Of a stretch of DNA of 28,171 nucleotides, positions 23,416-28,171 are shown one piece after another. Where the stretch lies: assembly GCA_002369155.1 (NCBI GenBank), contig DFEM01000175.1, forward strand, positions 1 through 28,171, given 5' to 3'. Source of the DNA: Lachnospiraceae bacterium UBA3802. Lineage in GTDB: Bacteria > Bacillota > Clostridia > Lachnospirales > Lachnospiraceae. The position numbers and the translations under genes are program-made. Below the pieces are notes generated by a model, which was not told the origin of the DNA, did no database searches, and saw only the letters and a list, made by a program, of their open reading frames with translations. The first letter of the stretch is position 1. Every line of letters begins with the position of its first letter.

Positions 23416-23911
23416 AATCCTTTTTCTCCAGCTCCATGAAAATTACTTCGCGAGACTCCCCGTTAGCGTTAACTCTTTCGCTTCGACCGTTATCTTTGAA
23501 TCCGGCTTTTATATAGCTTTTTACCGCTCCCGTGTTGTCTTTGTAAACACGAAGGAATATCTTTTCGAGTTTTAATTCCTCAAATGCATATTGAAGGATC
23601 AGCGCAGCGCTTTTTGTGCCGACACCGTTTCCTCTGGCACTTTCTTCACCAATAAAAATTCCGTACTCCGCGCTTTTTTTATCATAATCGATATCACGAA
23701 GATACACGCTTCCGACACTTTTATCATTAAAAAGAATGATGAACTGCGCAGCCTTTCCGGTCTCAACGAAATTCTTAAGCCACTTCTCATGACTTTCTTT
23801 TGTAAATAGAGTCTGATCGATGAAACGGCTTCTGACAAAATCGGAATTTCTCCATCTGATAATATCTTCCGTATCATCGTATGTAATTGGACGTATCGTA
23901 ACTTCAGCCAA
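23402..23911 (-). CDS. GNAT-family N-acetyltransferase
   Basis: A 169-residue acetyltransferase of the RimJ/RimL-like GNAT type. The acetyl-CoA pyrophosphate-binding motif A is RGNGVG at 93-98. The preceding strand (AEYGIFIGEE) and the later VYKDNTGAVKSYIKAGF segment are also typical. Placed directly after a WecE-like aminotransferase, it most likely N-acetylates the 4-amino group of a dTDP-4-amino-4,6-dideoxyhexose. That is the role of WecD in enterobacterial common antigen synthesis and of related enzymes in aminosugar pathways. It is shorter than E. coli WecD, so it is a functional analogue at best. The start is a TTG at 23911, eight bases after GGAG. An unrelated protein acetyltransferase role cannot be excluded. 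Confidence 0.85.
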   Translation of the reverse strand: MAEVTIRPITYDDTEDIIRWRNSDFVRSRFIDQTLFTKESHEKWLKNFVETGKAAQFIILFNDKSVGSVYLRDIDYDKKSAEYGIFIGEESARGNGVGTKSAALILQYAFEELKLEKIFLRVYKDNTGAVKSYIKAGFKDNGRSERVNANGESREVIFMELEKKDFEKR

Positions 23912-23955
23912 TTTTATTCTCCGAAAATTTTATTCTGATCAAATGATTTGCCAAT

Positions 23956-25089
23956 CTATCTGTTTTTGTAGAATTCCTTAACCTTGCCGATGATGTATTC
24001 AACCTCTTCTTCTTTGATTCCGTAGTAAAGAGGAAGTCTTACGAGTCTTTCACTCTCTTTGGTCGTATATACGTCTTCGCCGTTAAATCTGCCGAATGAC
24101 TTGCCTGCAGGTGCCGAGTGAAGAGGTATGTAATGGAATACGGCAAGTATTTCATTCTTTTTGAGGAAATCTATAAATTCGGTTCTCTCTTCAAGATCCT
24201 TACACTTAAGATAAAACATATGTGCATTGTGCTTGCAGTCCGCAGGAATGAAAGGTCTCTCTATTCTCTCGGCATTCTCAAGCTCTTCAAATGCTTCGTA
24301 GTACATATTCCAGGTCTTCATTCTGTCTGCAGTAATCTGATCTGCAAGTTCAAGCTGAGCATAAAGATATGCTGCATTTAATTCACTCGGAAGATATGAA
24401 GATCCTGCGTCAACCCACGTGTATTTATCTATCTGACCGCGGAAAAACTTCGCTCTGTTTGTACCTTTTTCTCTGATTATTTCCGCACGTTCTATGTTTT
24501 CGGGATCTCTTATGAGAATCGCACCGCCTTCACCCATGGAAAAGTTTTTGGTTTCATGGAATGAAAAGCATCCGTAATCGCCGAATGTACCGAGTGCCTT
24601 GCCCTTATATTCGGACATGATTCCCTGTGCTGCATCCTCTACTACCAAAAGATTGTGTCTTTTCGCAATATCCATGATTTTATCCATATCGCAGGAAACT
24701 CCCGCATAATGAACGGGTGCAATGGCACGTGTCTTATCGGTAATCGCATCTTCGATAAGGTTTTCATCGATATTCATCGTATCGGGACGAACGTCAACAA
24801 ATACAGCTTTCGCACCTCTTAAAACAAATGCATCCGCTGTAGATACGAACGTGTAGCTTGGCATGATGACTTCATCGCCCGGCTTTATGTCACAAAGAAT
24901 CGCAGCCATTTCCGTGGCATGCGTACATGATGTGGTCAAAAGAGCCTTCCTGATACCGGTCTTTTGTTCCAGCCATTCGTTGCATTTATGGGTAAAATCA
25001 CCGTCACCGCAAATCTTTTGATTTTCAACGGCTTTCTTAATATACTCCATTTCTTTTCCCGTGTAGGGAGGTACGTTAAATCTGATCAT
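23956..25089 (-). CDS. wecE: WecE/RffA-like dTDP-4-amino-4,6-dideoxygalactose transaminase
   Basis: A 377-residue PLP-dependent enzyme of the DegT/DnrJ/EryC1/StrS family, of normal length. From memory it follows E. coli WecE closely: GDEVIMPSYTFVSTA, FVDVRPDTMNID, EDAAQGIMS, CFSFHETKN, EIIREKGTNR and VFHYIPLH are shared nearly word for word. Lys181 in HETKN should carry PLP, and Asp152 in EDAAQ should contact its ring nitrogen. WecE aminates dTDP-4-keto-6-deoxyglucose with glutamate to give dTDP-Fuc4N. RmlA and RmlB, which make the substrate, are not in the window. The GNAT gene 44 bases downstream would complete an acetamido sugar. The ATG at 25089 follows a GGAG. Close homologues can make the gluco isomer, so the exact product is less certain than the family. 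Confidence 0.93.
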   Translation of the reverse strand: MIRFNVPPYTGKEMEYIKKAVENQKICGDGDFTHKCNEWLEQKTGIRKALLTTSCTHATEMAAILCDIKPGDEVIMPSYTFVSTADAFVLRGAKAVFVDVRPDTMNIDENLIEDAITDKTRAIAPVHYAGVSCDMDKIMDIAKRHNLLVVEDAAQGIMSEYKGKALGTFGDYGCFSFHETKNFSMGEGGAILIRDPENIERAEIIREKGTNRAKFFRGQIDKYTWVDAGSSYLPSELNAAYLYAQLELADQITADRMKTWNMYYEAFEELENAERIERPFIPADCKHNAHMFYLKCKDLEERTEFIDFLKKNEILAVFHYIPLHSAPAGKSFGRFNGEDVYTTKESERLVRLPLYYGIKEEEVEYIIGKVKEFYKNR

Positions 25090-25123
25090 TTTTTCTCCGT
25101 TTTCCGATTAAATCGGGTTCATT

Positions 25124-26197
25124 TTATTTTTTGGTATTTTTTACGAACAACCCAAAAATCAGTCTTCTCACAAAATCAACCAATATACCCACCGCAAATA
25201 CCGCAAGTATCGTTCCGAGAAGATGTAAGATAAAAAGCGGCGTCTGAGATATCTCCTCAACCTTAAACCACTTCGGCCAAAGATATCTTAAGAGACTGTG
25301 CTCATGCAAAAGATATACTCCGAATGTTCCCTGTGCCGCAAAGAGCACTGTTTTGGCAATCCAATTCGGGCACTTCTTTTCCCCTGCTTTTACAACAAAA
25401 ATGAAAAGACAGACTGACGCAAAAAGAATGAAAAACGAATTGTAGGGATAAAAATTCTTTGCATATCCGCCGAGTTTTCCGATGAAACTGTCAGCCAAAA
25501 GAAGTCCTTTTCCAAGCACAAATACCAAAAGCGAGGAAAGTGCAAAGAAAAGAAAATACATCCATCTTTGAAGTTTGAAGTCTTCCGGATATTTTCTTAT
25601 GTATGCCGCAATTAAATACAGGCACGCAAACCAGCATATATCCATTCCTTCACGGTCGGTAAGCGGCTGCGTGAAAGGAAGGAATGTATTCCAAATCGAA
25701 AATACTGCCAGCGCAGCAATAATAATTCCCTTTAACTGCTTCTTTTCCATTGCATTTATTCCCTTGTTTAAGAAAGGGAAAAAGATATACAAAAGAATGT
25801 AAACGGTTGCAAACCAGTAATGCGAACCGGTAACCGGCATGATTAAGGGAATCCAGTCATAAATTCCGTTTTCAAAATTAAATGCACCCTTCGTCGCTAT
25901 GGCGTAAATCACGGTTATTATCCACGAATAAAACAAAATCTGCGCCCAGAGAAGAATGACTTTTTTTATTTTAAATTCCGATGTCGAAAGGAAATATCCG
26001 CTGATTAATACATAAATATTTACGCTTCCGATGCACATAGCTTCGATAATCCAAGCAAGGTTTCGATTAAATCCCATTTGAAGAGTAAAATCTTTTAAAA
26101 CATCTCCCTTGTCCAAAAAGTGTAGCGTAATAATCATAAGCATCGCAACCACACGAAGGACTTCCATATTCAGTTGTCTCGGTTTTTCGTTGCTCAT
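25124..26197 (-). CDS. Acyltransferase family 3 membrane protein (OafA/WecH-like)
   Basis: A 357-residue protein with about ten membrane helices. The N-terminus fits the acyltransferase-3 family: NMEVLRVVAMLMIITLHFLD, with Arg15 in helix 1 and His26 at its outer end, the conserved Arg and the proposed catalytic His. The segment GSVNIYVLISGYFLS is also typical. Members carry acetyl or other acyl groups across the membrane to sugars of surface polysaccharides, for example OafA on O-antigen and WecH on enterobacterial common antigen. In this cluster it would O-acylate the glycan built by the neighbouring transferases. It starts five bases after the stop of the upstream GtrB-like gene and lacks a strong ribosome binding site. 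Confidence 0.88.
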   Translation of the reverse strand: MSNEKPRQLNMEVLRVVAMLMIITLHFLDKGDVLKDFTLQMGFNRNLAWIIEAMCIGSVNIYVLISGYFLSTSEFKIKKVILLWAQILFYSWIITVIYAIATKGAFNFENGIYDWIPLIMPVTGSHYWFATVYILLYIFFPFLNKGINAMEKKQLKGIIIAALAVFSIWNTFLPFTQPLTDREGMDICWFACLYLIAAYIRKYPEDFKLQRWMYFLFFALSSLLVFVLGKGLLLADSFIGKLGGYAKNFYPYNSFFILFASVCLFIFVVKAGEKKCPNWIAKTVLFAAQGTFGVYLLHEHSLLRYLWPKWFKVEEISQTPLFILHLLGTILAVFAVGILVDFVRRLIFGLFVKNTKK

Positions 26198-26202
26198 AAA
26201 GA

Positions 26203-27129
26203 TTATTTATCCTCGGATGTAATCTTTGATACAATGTATCTCGGTCTTCCCTTAACTTCCTCGTAAATTCTTGAAATATAATGTCCTATGATTCCGAGGC
26301 TTATCATGATGCATCCTCCGATTATAAGCAAAAGAAGGATAACGGTAGTAAAACCGTCGGCCGCAATATGAAGAAAATAATTAACAAGTGTCTCTGCCGC
26401 GAGTATTACGGAGAATACCAGCAAAAGCATGCCAAGCACAAATACCGCCTTAAGCGGTGCTGTAGTAAAAGATGTGGTATTGGATATAGCATATTTTACA
26501 AGACCCGAGAAGGACCATTTGCTCTTTCCCGCCTTCCTCTCGGCCACATCAAATGTAACATGCGTGCTCTTAAATCCTGCCCAGAATGAAAGTGCCCTGA
26601 AGAATGTATTTCTCTCGGGTAAATCCAAAAGCGCATTGACCACTTTTCTGTCGAGAAGCTTAAAATCCGAAGTTTTATTCATGTCAATCTTCATTAAGGA
26701 ACTCATGATTCCGTAGAAGATATTCGTAAACAATCGGTAGAAAGGACTTTCTTTTCCTCTTTTTGACTTGATTCCTTCAACGACTTCATAGCCCTCTTCC
26801 CAAAGATGATACATCTCAACAAGTGTAGCGGGAGGATGCTGCAAATCGCAGTCAATTACAGCCACGCAATCGCCTTTTGCATAATCAAGTCCGGCGAAAA
26901 TGGCTGCTTCTTTGCCAAAATTCCTCGAAAACTGAATTCCGCCGATTCTTTTATCCTCTTTAGAAAGTCTTTCGATGATATCAAAAGTCGCATCGGTGGA
27001 GCCGTCGGAAACGAAAAGCAAATCAAAATCTATCCCCGCTTCATCAAGCGCAGAGCCGATTGCTTTTGCAGTATTGTCGATATTGTCTTCTTCGTTGAAA
27101 GAAGGAATTATTACTGTTAATCTACCCAT
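26203..27129 (-). CDS. GtrB/DPM-like polyprenyl-phosphate glycosyltransferase (GT2)
   Basis: A 308-residue enzyme with the same layout as the protein at 21186-22121: a GT-A domain and two C-terminal membrane helices (about 228-250 and 262-290). VIIPSFNEEDNI opens the fold, VSDGSTD (40-46) binds the nucleotide, and IDCDLQHPP (92-100) contains the DxD. The QHPP version is typical of GtrB and DPM synthases that load glucose or another hexose on undecaprenyl phosphate. A GGGGAG ribosome binding site precedes the ATG at 27129. It sits directly after a GtrII-like membrane protein, the classical partner in O-antigen glucosylation operons. No GtrA-type flippase is seen between them. The two GtrB-like proteins of the window are clearly different and probably serve different sugars. 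Confidence 0.9.
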   Translation of the reverse strand: MGRLTVIIPSFNEEDNIDNTAKAIGSALDEAGIDFDLLFVSDGSTDATFDIIERLSKEDKRIGGIQFSRNFGKEAAIFAGLDYAKGDCVAVIDCDLQHPPATLVEMYHLWEEGYEVVEGIKSKRGKESPFYRLFTNIFYGIMSSLMKIDMNKTSDFKLLDRKVVNALLDLPERNTFFRALSFWAGFKSTHVTFDVAERKAGKSKWSFSGLVKYAISNTTSFTTAPLKAVFVLGMLLLVFSVILAAETLVNYFLHIAADGFTTVILLLLIIGGCIMISLGIIGHYISRIYEEVKGRPRYIVSKITSEDK

Positions 27130-27151
27130 TTTTTCTCCCCGAAAGTAAATA

Positions 27152-28171
27152 CTACTCGAGTTTAACGAACATTATACCGTTTACTATTTTTATGCTTCCC
27201 TTGTCCGGGAAAGAAGTCATCGTGGAATACTCCTCGGAATAATACATATCCTCAACGTATTTTCCTTCGAGAATATTAAGAGTAGCTCCAAGATAATTCT
27301 TCATAAATTCTTCGTACTGCTCTCCGCGATAAAGCAGAAAATCTCCGTCCGTTCCCCTGATTTTCTCGGTAACGTCGGAAGTAAGTTCCGTGGTCGGATA
27401 GCTTTCTTTGCTGATAACACCGACAAGACAAACGGGTATTCCCTGGAAATAACCGTCAGTCGTTTCAATTCTGTCCAAAAGACGAACGCAATATGCATAA
27501 GTCTTCTCATACTGCTGCTGAAGATTGAAATATGCGATGTTGTCCATTAACAGAAAATTATAGCACAATCCCGCTATCAACACCACCGATACGGTCTTCG
27601 CTATGTTTAACTTATCCTTGACGCTCTCAAATGCGGTTATCGTTTTTTCGGATATAACGACCATCGCAATGATGAATACTTCCCACTGCATTCTCATCAA
27701 AAGATGATACTCGACTCCGGGAGATACAAGGAGCATGATGTTGGTTCCAAAAGGCATAAGCGCGATGCATAAAAGAAGAATCAGCCAATAATACCATTTC
27801 TTAAAAGCACCGTTTTTTCCAAAGAGGACGAAAATCGCAACGATTGAAACGGATACCATAATACTCATAATAATCATGGTAAAAATATTGTTGACGAAAA
27901 CTCTTCCTCTGAAAGCAAATGCACCGAAATCGGTATACATCTGTGCTATTCTCTCCGGAATCATCGTGAGGTTGAATTTGCCCATCTGATTGATTCCCTG
28001 GTAGTCGCTTAATTCTTTGTGCTGAATGGCAAGCAGGAGTTTAAGAATTCCGAAATACAATGCTCCTCCGCCGATTCCCATCATCAGATACTTAAAGCCT
28101 TTGTTCCAGACATCGTAAATATCTTCGTTGTTGATAACATCAAATACGATATCAAAAAGGCAAAGCAAAAT
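27152..28171 (-). CDS. GtrII-like membrane glucosyltransferase, C-terminal part (runs off the right edge)
   Basis: The frame is open to the last base of the window, so the N-terminus is missing; the first visible TTG lies in the middle of a hydrophobic protein and is not a convincing start. About 339 residues are visible, with roughly six membrane helices up to about residue 215. A soluble extracytoplasmic C-terminus follows, containing RLLDRIETTDGYFQGIPVCL, a segment type common at the end of glucosyltransferase GtrII (Glucos_trans_II) proteins. Such proteins transfer a sugar from undecaprenyl phosphate to a surface polymer. The GtrB-like gene 22 bases downstream supports this role. The family call is made on style and context, since the catalytic first loop is outside the window. 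Confidence 0.75.
   Translation of the reverse strand: MLLCLFDIVFDVINNEDIYDVWNKGFKYLMMGIGGGALYFGILKLLLAIQHKELSDYQGINQMGKFNLTMIPERIAQMYTDFGAFAFRGRVFVNNIFTMIIMSIMVSVSIVAIFVLFGKNGAFKKWYYWLILLLCIALMPFGTNIMLLVSPGVEYHLLMRMQWEVFIIAMVVISEKTITAFESVKDKLNIAKTVSVVLIAGLCYNFLLMDNIAYFNLQQQYEKTYAYCVRLLDRIETTDGYFQGIPVCLVGVISKESYPTTELTSDVTEKIRGTDGDFLLYRGEQYEEFMKNYLGATLNILEGKYVEDMYYSEEYSTMTSFPDKGSIKIVNGIMFVKLE

Noticed and set aside
25104..25116. Inverted repeat CCGATT-A-AATCGG between the acyltransferase and wecE genes as a terminator.
   Set aside because: The loop is too short for the full stem and no T-run follows on the minus strand; genes on both sides look co-transcribed.

Overview
The window is a moderately AT-rich stretch of a bacterial chromosome, most likely from an anaerobic gut or rumen Clostridia of the Lachnospiraceae type (Butyrivibrio, Roseburia or Agathobacter relatives). 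This placement is inferred from protein style: BspA-type and GLUG-type repeat surface proteins, a type IV pilus machine with no secretin, PilP or PilQ in view, strong GGAGG-like ribosome binding sites with several TTG and GTG starts, and GtrB/GtrII-type glycan genes. No rRNA, tRNA, CRISPR array or insertion sequence was seen. Nearly everything is on the minus strand; the one plus-strand gene is a methyltransferase at 18535-19410.

Region 1 (1-17714, minus) is a type IV pilus / type II secretion-like locus, read from high to low coordinates. It opens with two enormous prepilins. The first (1477 aa) carries two tandem BspA/DUF285 modules. The second (2317 aa) carries about 20 GLUG-like repeats and an Asn/Gln/Asp/Gly-rich tail. 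Three PilX/GspK-, PilV- and PilW-like minor prepilins follow, then a 144 aa pilin-shaped protein with no prepilin peptidase site. After a short gap with a good promoter come the machine genes: pilC, a PilM-PilN fusion, a PilO-like gene and the start of a PilB-type ATPase that runs off the left edge. The PilB N-terminus holds two motifs resembling the c-di-GMP-binding MshEN domain. Prepilin peptidase and PilT are not in the window.

Region 2 (17715-18534) holds the presumed pilin promoter, a clear UUCG-loop terminator, a small DUF2752 membrane protein and a divergent promoter region for the methyltransferase.

Region 3 (18535-19410, plus) is the RlmI-like class I methyltransferase. It converges with region 3's neighbour with no intergenic base.

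Region 4 (19411-28171, minus) is a surface-glycan cluster. It contains two GtrB/DPM-type polyprenyl-phosphate glycosyltransferases, three large polytopic proteins (a GtrII-like one cut by the right edge and two GT-C-like ones), an acyltransferase-3 protein, a WecE-like aminotransferase and a GNAT acetyltransferase. WecE plus the GNAT would make a dTDP-4-acetamido-4,6-dideoxyhexose. The GtrB proteins would load sugars on undecaprenyl phosphate, and the GT-C-like proteins would add them outside the membrane. Whether these sugars decorate the pilins or a wall polymer cannot be told from the sequence.
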